The translations under genes were made by a program, and so were the position numbers. The notes beneath the pieces were generated by a model, which worked only from the letters and a program-made list of their open reading frames with translations, made no database searches and was not told where the DNA came from. Below, one piece after another: positions 11,801-23,848 of a stretch of DNA of 64,000 nt (position 1 is the first letter of the stretch; every line of letters begins with the position of its first letter). Location of the stretch: NCBI GenBank assembly GCA_004026145.2, contig CP034996.1, positions 4,875,081-4,939,080 on the forward strand. The letters run 5' to 3'. The DNA comes from Takifugu bimaculatus (lineage: Eukaryota; Chordata; Actinopteri; Tetraodontiformes; Tetraodontidae).

Positions 11801-12416
11801 CGCTGACCCTCCGTGAGCTGCTGCCACAAACCGCAGCCACCACAGCTAATGGAGCTAGTCCCCTGTTTCCAGGTTAGCGTCTAAACACGCCTGTTCGCGG
11901 TGAGAGGAAAACATACTCACGAACAGAAGTGACCTCGGATTCTCTCTCAGAGCGCCGGACGCACTCTCACACTCTCGCATCCAGGTCGGAAAAAAAACAA
12001 TTTTATGGCTTTTCCACAGTAGTAAAGATGTTCGAAACTAATGAGCAAAGAGCAAAAATAGATCAAAGGTAGAGATTTTAAGATCTAGCAAATGGCAACA
12101 TTTTCGACAGTAGCGCGGCTCCGGAAATGCCAACTTCATTAGCGTCAAGCGGCCCAGGCTTGATGGAAACTAAGCCGCGATTTCAGGAGAAGCCGATATG
12201 AGAGGAGAGGATTAGCAGCCTGTCAGCAAGCTGCAGGAGAATTCAGGCAGAGCGCCGGGAACCCGAACCGGACGAACCCGCTTCGGATACGTCTTGGTTT
12301 GGGGAGCTTTGTACAAGAACATCGGCTGTTCCACCAGGAGAAGAAGCCCAAAAGTTCCTCTGGGTCACATCAGGACAACATCTGGTTGAGCCACCATCTA
12401 AAAACTGGAGATTTGG
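8828..12416. other. Intergenic, no gene recognised
   Basis: Only short frames without recognisable domains are present. Several patches are relatively CpG-rich (about 11260-11420 and 11920-12130), but no exon with homology could be named. Confidence 0.35.
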
Positions 12417-12489
12417 GTCTATACCACTATAACACACACACACACACATCAGTATCAGTGTTCCAAATCCTGTTTTCTTTTTCTGCCAG

Positions 12490-13164
12490 CTCTTCCTCCA
12501 GCGATTATTCCGCATCTTGCGCATGTCCCGCCCTGCTGAGGCAGAGCCGTACTGGGATGGAGCGTTACCGCGGCGATCCAGCTCAGTGGGCTACATTGCC
12601 TCGGCTGAGGAGTACGACAGTGTGAAGTCCCGCAGTGAGCTGATGTTTGAGAAACAGTCTGGGAGACACGGACTGGTGACCCGAGTCACACACGCTGCCA
12701 GGACGTTTCCAGAAACATTTAAACACATGAGATATAGAAGCATCAGTAGCTTCATTTGAGTTCTGAGCTTTGGTGTCTGTGTGGAGCTGTGAAACCACAA
12801 GAAGAGGGAGGAGCCATCAGCTGTACGCAGAGATCAAGCCGGCTGTGGATGGAGCCACTACATCATTAAACACATGCGCAACAAGAATGACGACAATGAG
12901 CTCAGAGGGTTCAAACAGAGTCCTCAACCCAAAGTCTGATTTAAAAAGATCAAAAGTGGTGTAAATGTCTGGTCCTGACAGGAGAAGGATAACTGGAGCG
13001 GCATCGCTCGTACAGTAGACCGACTCTGCCTCTTCCTGGTTACCCCGGTGATGACCTTTGGCACCGTAATCATCTTTCTGAGGGGAATCTGTAACCAACC
13101 TCCTCATCTGCCCTTCAAAGGAGCCCCGCATGACTCCAGAGAGGAGAACCCACGCCTGCTGTGA
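12490..13164 (+). pseudogene. chrnd: chrnd pseudogene P1: last exons of muscle nAChR delta subunit
   Basis: The muscle acetylcholine receptor delta subunit is a ligand-gated cation channel subunit of the neuromuscular junction. The first exon here follows acceptor CTGCCAG and gives the cytoplasmic-loop sequence PRRSSSVGYIASAEEY and KSRSELMFEKQSGRHGLV, characteristic of delta. A later exon gives AEIKPAVDGA, then a one-base loss (GGAGCCACTAC) breaks the frame before the expected YII-HMR segment. The last piece (about 12981-13164) encodes IARTVDRLCLFLVTPVM, the M4 region, and ends in a stop at 13162-13164. The exons for the ligand-binding domain and M1-M3 are missing upstream, so this is a 5'-truncated pseudogene. 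It is convergent with NLR-B. Confidence 0.85.
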
Positions 13165-15111
13165 TGCACACACACAGCCAGGGCTTTTTCCAACACCATC
13201 GCTTCTCTGGGGGAAATGTTGCATTTCTTTATCTTAATAACAACAAATCTTTAGTTTGTTCTATAGGAGCTCCATGTGTTTAGTGTCAAAGACTTCTTAG
13301 ATTGTGTTCATTGCTGGCACATAAAGAAAAATGCTTTGATTTTACTAAAGTGACACAAACCCATCTCAACACTGTTTTTATATCCTCTATATTATTGTGC
13401 GTCGTCTGTGTAACTGTTGTGCTTTATTTCTGCTGGCTTCTTTAATGGGATGTAAACCAGCCTGACATAATACCAGTTGAGTGCTTTATTTGATGTTGCC
13501 AAAGGTTTAAAAACAGCCTGACAGAATAAGAAATTGTGAAAATTTAGAGGATGAATTATACCTGGTGGTATCTGATCTCGAATGGCAAATTTTAGAGTAT
13601 TTTATAGGGAAGTGAAATAATGTTTGGACCTCTTATCAGGCAAAGAGAAAGTTGCTAAGAACTGCTCTAAAAACACCACCTCAGGGGGACGTTGAAACGT
13701 CAATACGTGGATTCATACATTTAGAACTGGACGTTGCACCAGAACTGGAAGCGCGGACTGATACATTTTTAACAGCGGTCCTGCTTCAGCCCTCCGGGGT
13801 TTAATAACAAAATACGAAAAATACGGAAATTTTAATTTTGGAAACATTGTTGTCGGTTGTTCGACTTGCCGGCTTTCGCTAAATTGCTAAATACGCGCTA
13901 GCATGCATGTTTTAAGCTATGGTAGCGGTATGTTTTACCATGCCCGCGCCCTATAATCCGGAGCGCCTGATGTATGTGTTAAATACAGAAATAGCACTGT
14001 AACTGAGGCTGCACCTTTTAATACGGTGCGCCCTTTGGTCGCAAACATACGGTATATAGAACATAGGGCACGTTTGTGTGTGATATCACTCCGCGTCTGC
14101 GCAACGACCACAACCTCCTATCTTTAGTATTGCTGCGCCAACTGGTGGTCTTTTGGGTTGAGGATAACGGTGATCTATATGTGGCTATATGTAGCTGTAG
14201 CGTCATTGGCCTCCACTCCAGCCGCTCCTGGTAGTTCCTCAAAAACACTGAGTTTCTAGTGGATGCACAATCTGTGGAAGCCAACATAGAAACTTCTGAA
14301 GAGCCAAAGTTCTTGCAACAAAAATATAGTCCCCAATTAGGTTGTTCTGTTATCACACGACCCCGTCCCCATTATCTTAAGAGAATATAAAAGAATGAGT
14401 GGAGACAGAAGAGAGAATGAGACGTTTTTGGCGCGTGTCGCTCTTGATTTTGTGTTTATTTTTGCAGTAAACTTAAAGGAGGCCTTTTCACTTTATGTTT
14501 GATTAAATTTAAGCTGATATTCCATTCTTGACATCTTTAAATTTAAAGTATTCATGGGAATTTTATTTGGTCATTTTGCTTCTTTTTATTTCCTATTCCC
14601 ACATTTATTCATAGTTTTTATTAGATTGCAATAAATCCTATAACATTGAACAGACTGACTAAAGTCAAATGACCTGTGGTTCCCACCGATAGCCGTCATT
14701 CTGATGGGTTTTTGCTGGCTGCAGCTGAAATATTCCAATGCTCCATGTCACAGAGACAGTAAATACTAAACCCTAAAGATTCTGAAGGCATGATGTAAAA
14801 TAGTAACGTATAATACAGACATTTGAAGAGACAATTAAGAGAATGTTTCCATGCTTCTAAGAGTGGCCGAGGAGCCATTTAGAACTTTATAAAGATGCAT
14901 TGTGTGATACCAGGAACTAATTTAACTTCAAGGCGAAGCTGCTTCTGCTTTGTCGACCATCGACTGATCTCCTGAAAGTCCACCAGCGCTTTTTAAAAAC
15001 TGAATTTTTCATCTATGGAGGGAGTAGACGGCAGATGTTTCCACAGATGCTCTTCACCAGTGGTCAGTGAGTGATGCAGCAGATGAGCGGGAGTTGACTG
15101 GCTTCAACCAG
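13165..15111. other. Spacer between chrnd fragment and NLR-B
   Basis: This is noncoding by inspection and is closely matched by 45256-47236 in the other unit. It contains a CG-rich block around 13900-14130 (GCGCCCTATAATCCGG) that looks like part of a nonautonomous DNA transposon. It should also contain the 3' ends of both convergent transcripts; no clear polyadenylation signal is assigned. Confidence 0.4.
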
Positions 15112-15292
15112 CTAGTGACTCAATGTCTTCAGCCCATAGTGTGGATTCTCTACGAGATCAGACAGCAGCTTCACTCCTGAATCCTGCAGCTGGTTCTGAC
15201 TCAGGTCCAGTTCTCTGAGATGGGAGGGATTGGACCTCAGTGCCAAGGCCAGAGAGCCACAGCTGATCTCTGATAAGCTGCAGCTACTTAAT
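15112..15292 (-). CDS. NLR-B LRR exon 6 with stop
   Basis: This terminal exon starts like a normal LRR exon (NPSHLRELDLSQNQLQDSG) and continues through SDLVENPHYGLKTLSH to a TAG at 15114-15112. The receptor therefore ends in an LRR and not in a B30.2 domain. Confidence 0.75.
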
Positions 15293-18200
15293 CTAAATAA
15301 AGAAGAGAAACTTTTATGAGGTTATAAGTGAAACCAGTATTAATCTGAAAGGTTAATCAAAGGCATGATCTGTAAATATTTAATTTAGTTACAGGTTAAA
15401 AAATGATAGTAATATGTAATTACCACAATTCCTCCACTGTTTTATATTAGATTGTAGAAAATTAGGATTTTTGGTTGATGTCTTAGATGTTGTTGACTAA
15501 GAGCAGGTTTTTCTCTAATAACAGAGAGATTCGATGAGAAGAGCAAATGTATTATTTTATGTGCTACTTCCACTACTATTATATTCACATACTTCCATAT
15601 TGTCTTAGATTGCAAGCTGCATTTATTGCATCGTTCATAGAAAGTCAGATTTGTGAGGAGAAAAACTCCAATAAGGTCATTTTCTTTAATGACCATTAAA
15701 AAAGAAGGAGGCGATGAACAAACAGATTTATCTAAAAATGTGTGAAAACTTATGCATGGAAACCTTTTTAAAATGGTTGCATTGTGTAGAATCGGTGTAG
15801 AATCAACTTGTTGACTTCTGATTTGGACTCCAATGGAAGTGAGGTGCAACAATTGTGGATGCTGAAAGCTTCAGATCTTCATGAAGGTTTCTGTGGTTGG
15901 ACTGACCTGCTGCCCCTTTAAGAGGGAGGCAGGTTTGGGCTTCTGGCTGGAATGAAGCCACCTAAGATGAGAATGACTGCAGGCTTTGGGTACCAAGGTT
16001 TGACAGGGGGCTCACTTCACACTTGGGCTTTTCTCTTTTTTGGGATGGCTTTTCTCAGTAGAGAAGGGGCATGGCACACTGCAGCAGCTTTCTTTTTGGG
16101 TTTGCTAGTTTTCCTTCTGATCTTTAAAAGACAGGAAGAACCATTTGTGATTGGTCTGAATGTTTGGGCGGTTTTGTGGCCAGCCTAAAATAAAACAAGA
16201 CAAATCTACAACTGATACTTCCTTTCTAGTCATTGATGACCATCCTCACATGGGACAGATTTCCACAACCAATTTAATACTGCAAATCTGTCCTGTGTGG
16301 TCTTTTTTCTGAGAACTGTAATACTACGTTTATAACAAAGATCAAACATGTAAACATTTATTGTCCAACTAGTTACACCTGGGAAAGTACTGGATCATCT
16401 CTGACTGACCTGAGAGTCTCCAGCTCACAGAGAGGATCCTGGAGAAAACCACAGAGCAGCTTCACTCCTGGATCCTTCAGCTGGTTCTCACTCAGGTCCA
16501 GTTCTCTGAGATGGGAGGGATTGGACCACAGCGCCGAGGCCAGAGAGTCACAGCTGATCTCTGATAAGCTGCAGTCCCATAATCTAAATAAAGAAGGGAA
16601 ACTTTTATAAGGTTATAAGTGAAACCAGTATTCATCTGAAAGGTTAATCAAAGGCATGATCTGTAAATATTCAATTTAGTTCCAGGTTAAAAAATGATAG
16701 TAATATGTAATTACCACAATTCCAACCTCTCAGGTTTGCACTGTTCCAAAGGAGAATATATATTGTTCTGGCCCTCACTCTTCCCAGGTTCTCCCACCTC
16801 TTTCCCTCCCATCTCATCATGGAGATCCATCTCACCTGTGGCTCATCTTTAAAGGCACAACCTGTCTTAGATGACTTCCTGTCTCCCTCACCATCTCCCT
16901 CCTCGTTGGCTGGTGTCTACCAGGCACCCTCACCTAGTTTTGTCTAATTTTGGTTACCATCTGTCGGCTTTTTCATTGTCCTTAAATCAATTTATCATGA
17001 ATAAGTGGTCCCTGTGTGGCCCTCCCTCCTGAAGGAACTGGGCACAACACACACACTCAGAAAGTGTGAGGACCCTCGGATGGAATAATGGACATTTTTG
17101 AGAATGGTGTTTACCTCAGAGTTTCCAGTCGGCAGTTTGGAAAGTGGAGAAAACCACAGAGCCGCTTCACTCCTGAATCCTGCAGCTGGTTCTGACTCAG
17201 GTCCAGTTCTCTGAGATGGGAGGGATTGGACCTCAGCGCCGAGGCCAGAGAGCCACAGCTGATCTCTGATAAACTGCAGTTAATCAATCTGAAAAATGCA
17301 GGATGAGGTTATACGGTGCAGGTCTGCATGTAATCTGCGTCAGTACTAAACCTACGTTAGTTCTTAGTTGGGTCAGACCTGAATTCACAATATTCCAAGG
17401 AATGTTTTTAATGTGGTGCATCACAGCAGTGTTGAGAACAGCCTCACTTCACCATCTTAGCAGCTGGTATATAGGTAGAAAAATGAAGACTGACCTGAGC
17501 GTCTCCAGTTTACAGTTTGGACTCTCCAGTCCAGAACAGAGCCGCTTCATTCCTGAATCCTGCAATGTGTTGGAGCTCAGGTCCAGAACCCTCAGATGGG
17601 AGAGGTTGGACTTCAAAGCTGAGGCCACAGAATCACAGCTGGTCTCTGATAACCTGCAGTCCCATAGGCTAAAATAACAATTATTTTGAGAGAAGACAAA
17701 TAAAAATCAACATGTACCAGAGCAAAACACAGCTTACAAGCAACAAACCTCTGGTCCTGCACCGGCTTATCTGCCGTATGTTCCTATTTTGGGTTCTTTC
17801 AGGGCGGTTGGACAAGATCTCCAGCGTATGTAAAGTGTGTGTAGGTCAAAATACCTTCCAGGTTTGTGAGACCACATTTCTCAATAGCACTCAACTCTTG
17901 TCAGGAGTTGGGACAAAGCGACCCACTCCTGATAGCTTGTGGGCGATGCTGCAGCGACCCTGCAATCCCTACACTCTCTGGTGAAACCAAATCAAAGGTT
18001 TTAGACACTGCTGGATGCTGGAAGGGTGGCTATAGTCTGGACGCATCGTTCCCCTGACTGCACATTTCTCCAACAATGATTGGCAGCTGGTGTCACTTGT
18101 TCTCCAGATGAGAGAAGGAAAGAGAGCCACCCCACAGTGTGTTTGATTGCCCCACTGCAAGCTCAATGCTGCCAGAAAACATTGCAGGAGCATCAGTTCC

Positions 18201-21200
18201 CCTCAGGGCATCAACAAGGAGCTCAGGAAAAGGTGCAGCTGCCACCTACTAGAGACAAGCACACTGAGCTGAGATTCAAAGCCCTCTCCTCCCAAGAGAA
18301 GAGCTTGTTTGTTGGAGGCTCTTCTGGGCGATACCTGGTGCCACAGCTCCAGCTCAGCCCGTCTCTGGAGCTGAGGTGGAGCTGAGCAAGTTTCATGGTT
18401 CTCCACCACTTCCTCTCGCTGAGGACCTTCTCAGCTGGTGGTTTCTGCTCCACCTTCCAAGTTGAGCAGGTGATACTTCTGCATTCCTGCCACCAGTGTC
18501 TCTGCAGAAAGAGTCTTCTCTACTGTTTTATATTAGATTGTAGAAAATTAGGATTTTTGGCTGATGTCTTAGATGTTGTTGACTAAGAGCAGGTTTTTCT
18601 CTAATAACATAGAAAGATTCGATGAGAAGAGCAAATGTATTATTTCATGAGCTACTTCCACTACTATTATATACACATACTTCCATATTGTCTTAGATTG
18701 CAAGCTGCATTTATTGCATCGTTCATAGAAAGTCATATTTGTGAGGAGAAAAACTCCAATAAGGTCATTTTCTTTAATGACCATTACAACAGAAGGAGGC
18801 GATGAACAAACAGATTTATCTAAAAATGTGTGAAAACTTATGCATGGAAACCTTTTTAAAATGGTTCCATTTTGTAGAATCGGTGTAGAATCAACTTGTT
18901 GACTTCTGATTTGGACTCCAATGGAAGTGAGGTGCAACAATTGTGGATGCTGAAAGCTTCAGATCTTCATGAAGGTTTCTGTGGTTGGACTGACCTGCTG
19001 CCCCTTTAAGAGGGAGGCAGGTTTGGGCTTCTGGCTGGAATGAAGCCACCTAAGATGAGAATGACTGCAGGCTTTGGGTACCAAGGTTTGACAGGGTGCT
19101 CACTTCACACTTGGGCTTTTCTCTTTTTTGGGATGGCTTTTCTCAGGAGAGAAGGGGCATGGCACACTGCAGCAGCTTTCTTTTTGGGGTTTCTAGTTTT
19201 CCTTCTGATCTTTAAAAGACAGGAAGAACCATTTTTGATTGGTCTGAATGTTTGGGCGGTTTTGTGGCCAGCCTAAAATAAAACAAGACAAATCTATAAC
19301 TGATACTTCCTTTCTAGTCATTGATGACCATCCTCACATGGGACAGATTTCCACAACCAATTTAATACTGCAAATCTGTCCTGTGTGGTCTTTTTTCTGA
19401 GAACTGTAACACTACGTTTATAACAAAGATCAAACATGTAAACATTTACGGTCTAACTAGTTACACCTGGGAAAGTACTGGATCATCTCTGACTGACCTG
19501 AGAGTCTCCAGCTTACAGAGAGGATCCTGGAGAAAACCACAGAGCAGCTTCACTGCTGAATCCTTCAGCTGGTTCCCAGTCAGTTCCAGTTCTCTCAGAT
19601 GGGAGGGATTGGACCACAGCGCCGAGGCCAGAGAGTCACAGCTGATCTCTGATAAACTGCAGCACCACAGCCTGGAAAAGGAATAAATGGGGCAAATAAA
19701 AACACATTTCTAAATCTGAAAATGAAGAGAAAAGCAGAAAATGTAAAGAAATTTAGAAAAGACCAACAGAGGCCTCCTGACCTGAGCGTCTCCAGTCTGC
19801 AGTTTGGATGCATCATTGCAGAAGACAGTAACTTTACTCCGGCATCTGCCAGGTTAAGGTTCCAGCTTAAGCTCAGCTCCCGTAGATGAGAAGGGTTTGA
19901 CGTCATTGCTGAGGCCACAACTTCCCAATCACTCTTTGAAAGAACACGACCATATAGTCTGTTGTGTATGAAACAAAAATAGTGAGTCAAACTTTGGGAT
20001 TTCTCATCAACTTATCTGAGAATCGACCTCAACACAAATGTAGCTCATTTCCTGGAAAAGCTAAATTCAACACCGTAGAGCAACAGTTTGAACGACCATC
20101 AGATCTGAAATGCAACTGAATTATTCTCAACATTTGTCTTATTTTAGAACAGCTCATAATTACTCATTATTTAAAATGATTATAGCAAATGGTTTACAGA
20201 AACGTGCATCTTTTTATCCGTCTATCGGCTCTTTGGATATTTTGCATTTCATCCAATTTGTACGATGGTGCGTCAAGTCTTAATTCAGCGATCCGATCGA
20301 TGACATCAGAGTCTCTGGTTGCATCGATTGCCCTCAGCTTCTGTTATATCTGCCTGTTTCCCTTCAAATCATTTTCACTGCACCTTTTGTTGCTAGTGAT
20401 GAAGTTGCCACCTAACGGGTGTGGAAAGGTTCAAACAACTTTGTGGGTCACATAAAGGCTCCAAACGGAACCGCCACAAAGACCTAAAACACCCATTTAA
20501 ACCAACGAGGCCGGCTGTTTTTACGTTGAACAAATGAAGCAAAATAGTCACGTGTCATTAGTTAAAATGTGTTTTTCTGTCGTTAGAATACGATGTATAC
20601 AAACAAACAAAAGTGATTTAATGACATGACAGTAATTTCATGATAGTCAGTTAACTTGTGGCTCCTATTATTCCTGCCTTATGTTGGTTTGTCTGGATTG
20701 ACCTTTGAACTTATATCCAGCCAGTGTTGAACATTTCTGGATGAATTGTTGTTTTTAATTTATGGACGCTGCAATGGAGATAAAGAATTGAAGGAATGAC
20801 CACTGGAGGGGGTATTGCTACCTGACATGATCCACTCGCTTGATTTAAACGCCGATGTCCGGCACCAGAAATCTTTACTTACACGGCCTTCCTGCAGTTC
20901 CTCACAGCTGGAATCAGGCGACGTCGTCCCTCATCTGAGGTGTTGAACTGCTGCAGGTTCAGCTCATCCAGAACCTCCTCTGACATCTGCAGCAGGTAGG
21001 CCAGAGCTGAACAGTGGATCTCTGACAGTCTCCTCTCTGATTTCTTCTCTGACTTCAGGAACTCTTGGATCTCCTGATGGACTGACTGATCCTTCATCTC
21101 CATCAGACAGTGGAAGATGTTGATGCTTTTTTCTGGGGAGATTTCATCACTGTTTAGCTTCTTCAGGTTGTTGAGGACCTTCTGGATGGTTTCTGGGTGG

Positions 21201-23270
21201 CTGTTCCTCTGATCCAACAGTCCACCCAAGATCCTCTGATTGGACTCCAGAGAGAGACCATGAAGGAAGCGAACAAACAAGTCCAGGTGGGCATTTTCAC
21301 TTTTGAGAGATTTCATTAGTGCTCTCCTGAGGAAGTCATCAAGAGATGTGACTGGATCCTTTTTTGTGAACGACCATGAAAACAAGGAAAAGCGGATTGG
21401 TTTCATATATTTTAGGAACTTATTTATAACCACTGTGTCTTTCCTGGTGTAACGGTGGAACATGTAGACGGCAGCCAGAAACTCCTGAACGCTCAGATGA
21501 ACAAAGCAGTAGACTGATTTCTGGAAGATCACACTCTCTCTCTTGAAGATCTCTGTACAAACTCCTGAGTACACCGACACCTCGGAGACGTCCAGTCCAC
21601 ATCGCTCCAGGTCTTCTGAGTAGAACATGATGTTTCCTTTCTCCAGATGTTCAAACGCCAGCCGACCCAACTTCAGAAGGAGTTTTTTATCAGCCTTAGT
21701 CAGTTCCTCTGGTCTCTGCTTTCCTCCATACTTCTGCTTCTTCCTCTTTATCTGAACCCTCAGGAAGTGTGAGTAGAGGTCAGTCAGGGTTTGGGGCAGC
21801 TCTCCTCTCTGGTCTCTGGTCATCATGTCCTCCAGAACTATAGCAGTGATCCAGCAGAAAACTGGGATCAGACACATGATGTGGAGGCTCCTGGAGGCCT
21901 TGATGTGTGAGATGATTCTCTTGGACAGATCTTCATCACTGAACCTCCTCCTGAAGTACTCCTCCTTCTGGGAGTCAGTGAAGCCTCGTACTTCTGTGAT
22001 CCTGTCAACACACGAGGGAGGAATCTGATAGGCTGCTGCAGGTCTGGAGGTGATCCAGATGAGAGCTGAGGGAAGCAGGTTCCCCTGGATGAGGTTCACC
22101 AGGAGCACCTCAACTGACGATACTTGTGTGACATCAGAGATGACCTGATGGTTGTTGAAACCCAGTGAAAATCTGCTTTCATCCAGGCCATCAAAGATGA
22201 ACAGAAGTTTCCAGACAGTCAGATCTTCTGCTCTGATCTTCTGTAATGTTGGATGGAAAATATGAAGCAGTGAGAGAAGACTGTGCTGCTCATCTCTGAT
22301 CAAGTTCAGCTCCCTGCATGAGAGCGGAAGCACCAGACTGATGTCTTGGTTCTCCAAACCTTCTGCCCAGTCCAGACTGAACTTCTGCACTGAGAAGGTT
22401 TTTCCAACGCCGGCGACACCGTTGGTCAGAACCACTCTGATGTGTCTCTGTTGCTCAGATAAGACTTTGAAGATGTCCTGGATGTTCTTCTTGGAGGTTC
22501 TCTCAAGCTGTCTCACCTCATGTTGTGTGTCCACCTCCTCACTTTGTCCCTCAGTGATGTAGAGCTCAGTGTAGATCTTGTTCAGCAGGGTTCCACTTCC
22601 TGCTTCATTAGTTCCTTCAGTCACATGTTCACATCTTCTCTTCAGACTCATCTTATGTCCTTCTATCACCTCCTGCAGATCACTTCCTGAACATAAGTAA
22701 ACCAATGATTTCCATCAATAATAAATCATCAACACAACTCCAAATTCATGACATCACAAATTAAATCTCATATTGAACAGTTTTACTTTGTTTGGGCTTC
22801 ATTTCAGCATCTCCAGATCTGCTTCCAGATTGTGAACAAGAGGACTCTCCTGGTGGAGCTGACTGGTCCCAGTTTGATAGGATGTGCTCCCCCCTCTCAC
22901 TATGAAACACATCTCTATTAGTCCTTTGATTTATAGGATGAAAGAACCTGATCAAGACTCAATATTGTTCCAGCATTTATGTCTGAATTCATCTTTCAGT
23001 TTAAACCTGATTCTTGTTTCTAATCAACAATATTCACATTAAGTCTGTAACTATATGACTGTCTGAGGTTTAAGTGTTAAACATCTCCAATAATAAACTC
23101 ACAACCTGCTGCTGTTAATGTGACTAACAGCTGGCACACAAACACATCATCACGCTTTAGATTTCTTACATTTCCTCTGAACTTCTGAAGTCTATTGATC
23201 TACCTATGGACCGGTCACTCTTCAGGGACACCCAGCTGGGCACTGTGGACTCTGCTCTGTCCTCGTCCAT
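15112..23270 (-). CDS. NLR-B: complete fish NLRC3-like receptor with six LRR exons
   Basis: The gene model joins nine exons: 23271-23170 (ATG 23270-23268), 22947-22787, 22686-20883, 19958-19782, 19671-19498, 17668-17495, 17288-17115, 16583-16410 and 15292-15112. Coding exons sum to 3120 bases (1039 codons plus stop), all junction phases agree and all introns have GT-AG ends. The order is an N-terminal repeat, a linker, FISNA-NACHT-winged helix/HD2, then six leucine-rich repeat units. The product should be a cytosolic innate immune or regulatory NLR, by family. No PYD, CARD or B30.2 exon is visible; many fish NLR-C genes do end in B30.2. Two length changes against its paralogues lie in exon 3. 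The model is by eye; transcript support is unknown. Confidence 0.8.
15300..16400. repeat. Intron block duplicated from 18520-19490
   Basis: The two segments match closely in the same order, including the frame starting MKPPKMRMTAGFGYQG on plus (15952 and 19040). A third copy is at about 49740-50700 in NLR-C. In NLR-B the block moved together with an LRR exon. Confidence 0.75.
16410..16583 (-). CDS. NLR-B LRR exon 5 (extra copy)
   Basis: This 174-bp LRR exon, phase 2 to phase 2, resembles LRR exon 2 (NQLKD, CGFLQDPLC). Its downstream intron repeats the intron that follows LRR exon 2, which points to a block duplication inside NLR-B. Confidence 0.85.
17115..17288 (-). CDS. NLR-B LRR exon 4
   Basis: This 174-bp LRR exon, with acceptor TTTTTCAG and donor GTAAAC, contains NPSHLRELDLSQNQLQDSG. 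Confidence 0.85.
17495..17668 (-). CDS. NLR-B LRR exon 3
   Basis: This 174-bp LRR exon, phase 2 to phase 2, contains SNLSHLRVLDLSSNTLQDSG and ESPNCKLETLR. It is open, with GT-AG borders. Confidence 0.85.
17700..18540. other. Large-intron sequence, NLR-B LRR region
   Basis: This stretch matches 48915-49745 in NLR-C. It contains the A/T-poor block from about 18080 to 18520 with several overlapping short frames and no recognised domain. It may be an old transposon remnant. Confidence 0.35.
19498..19671 (-). CDS. NLR-B LRR exon 2
   Basis: This is a standard 174-bp NLR LRR exon, phase 2 to phase 2, with SLSEISCDSLASAL, NPSHLRELELTGNQLKDSAV and CKLETLR. Confidence 0.85.
19782..19958 (-). CDS. NLR-B LRR exon 1
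   Basis: This 177-bp exon lies between acceptor CACAACAG and donor GTCAGG and encodes one divergent LRR unit, with NPSHLRELSLSWNLNLADAG and NCRLETLR. Its entry phase (2) matches the donor of the NACHT exon. Confidence 0.8.
19960..20882. other. Intron between NACHT exon and first LRR exon (NLR-B)
   Basis: No exon is recognised. It is matched by 51172-52046 in NLR-C. The frame at 20189-20455 has no domain similarity. Confidence 0.5.
20883..22686 (-). CDS. NLR-B exon 3: FISNA + NACHT
   Basis: This 1804-bp open exon has the same motifs as NLR-A: Walker A GVAGVGKT, Walker B LLFIFDGLDES, CLIPVFCWI and FVHLSVQEFLAAVY. It differs in two places. Seven residues around TPIKCQD are missing just before DIFKVL, a deletion between repeats of GTCCTGG. 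About 15 residues are added (IRFSLFSWSFTKKDP) after NKFLKYMK, beyond the FVHLSVQEF motif. Both changes keep the frame. Confidence 0.9.
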
Positions 23271-23271
23271 C
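22787..23271 (-). CDS. NLR-B exons 1 and 2
   Basis: Exon 1 (23170-23271) and exon 2 (22787-22947) have the same lengths, phases and splice sites as in NLR-A, separated by a 222-bp intron. The N-terminal repeat reads VPSWVSLKSDRSIG here, differing from the more canonical VSSCVSLKSDRSK of NLR-A. Confidence 0.7.
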
Positions 23272-23848
23272 CTGAGGAAACATCAGAAATAGTGATGAGA
23301 CTGTGATGAAGGTAAATAATCTGTAGAGGTTGTAGTTAAATAATCCCAATTCACTGCATTTTTATCAAACAGGAACATTTCTAATCCATTCTGGATAACA
23401 ACTGAATCAATAAATCAGTGATGTCTCTGTATGATTTTCATGTTTTCAGAGTTTAAGCTGCTTTTTTTAACTGTTCCCTGCAGTGAGAAAAGAACTGGCC
23501 CCTTTTCCAGCCCCTCATCCTGCAGCACTGAATGTGCTCTAAAGTTCTTTCCAGAGCAAACGTCTCTGCACTTGCAGCAACATGTTGTAGTCATGGATCC
23601 GTGAGGAGAACCGGATACAGGAAACGCCCCCACTTTGATCCCAAAGCCCAACTGGTGGCCAACGGTGGTCCGGCAACGACGGGGACGCTGGTCCATCGGC
23701 CCGACAACATTGGTTTTCCACAGGCCAACATGGTGAAAGGACTGTCTTCAGCTCAGCCACTAAATTATCTGGTGCTACATAAACATACTAATCAGGACTT
23801 TTTAACTTCCCTCCTTTGTTCCCCTCTTCAATTATTTCTATGATCCAA

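Noticed and set aside
15952..16188. Repeated 78-codon hydrophobic frame (also at 19040-19276)
   Set aside because: The third copy, near 50254, is frameshifted by one base, and the segments are duplicated intron DNA. There is no domain and no constraint.
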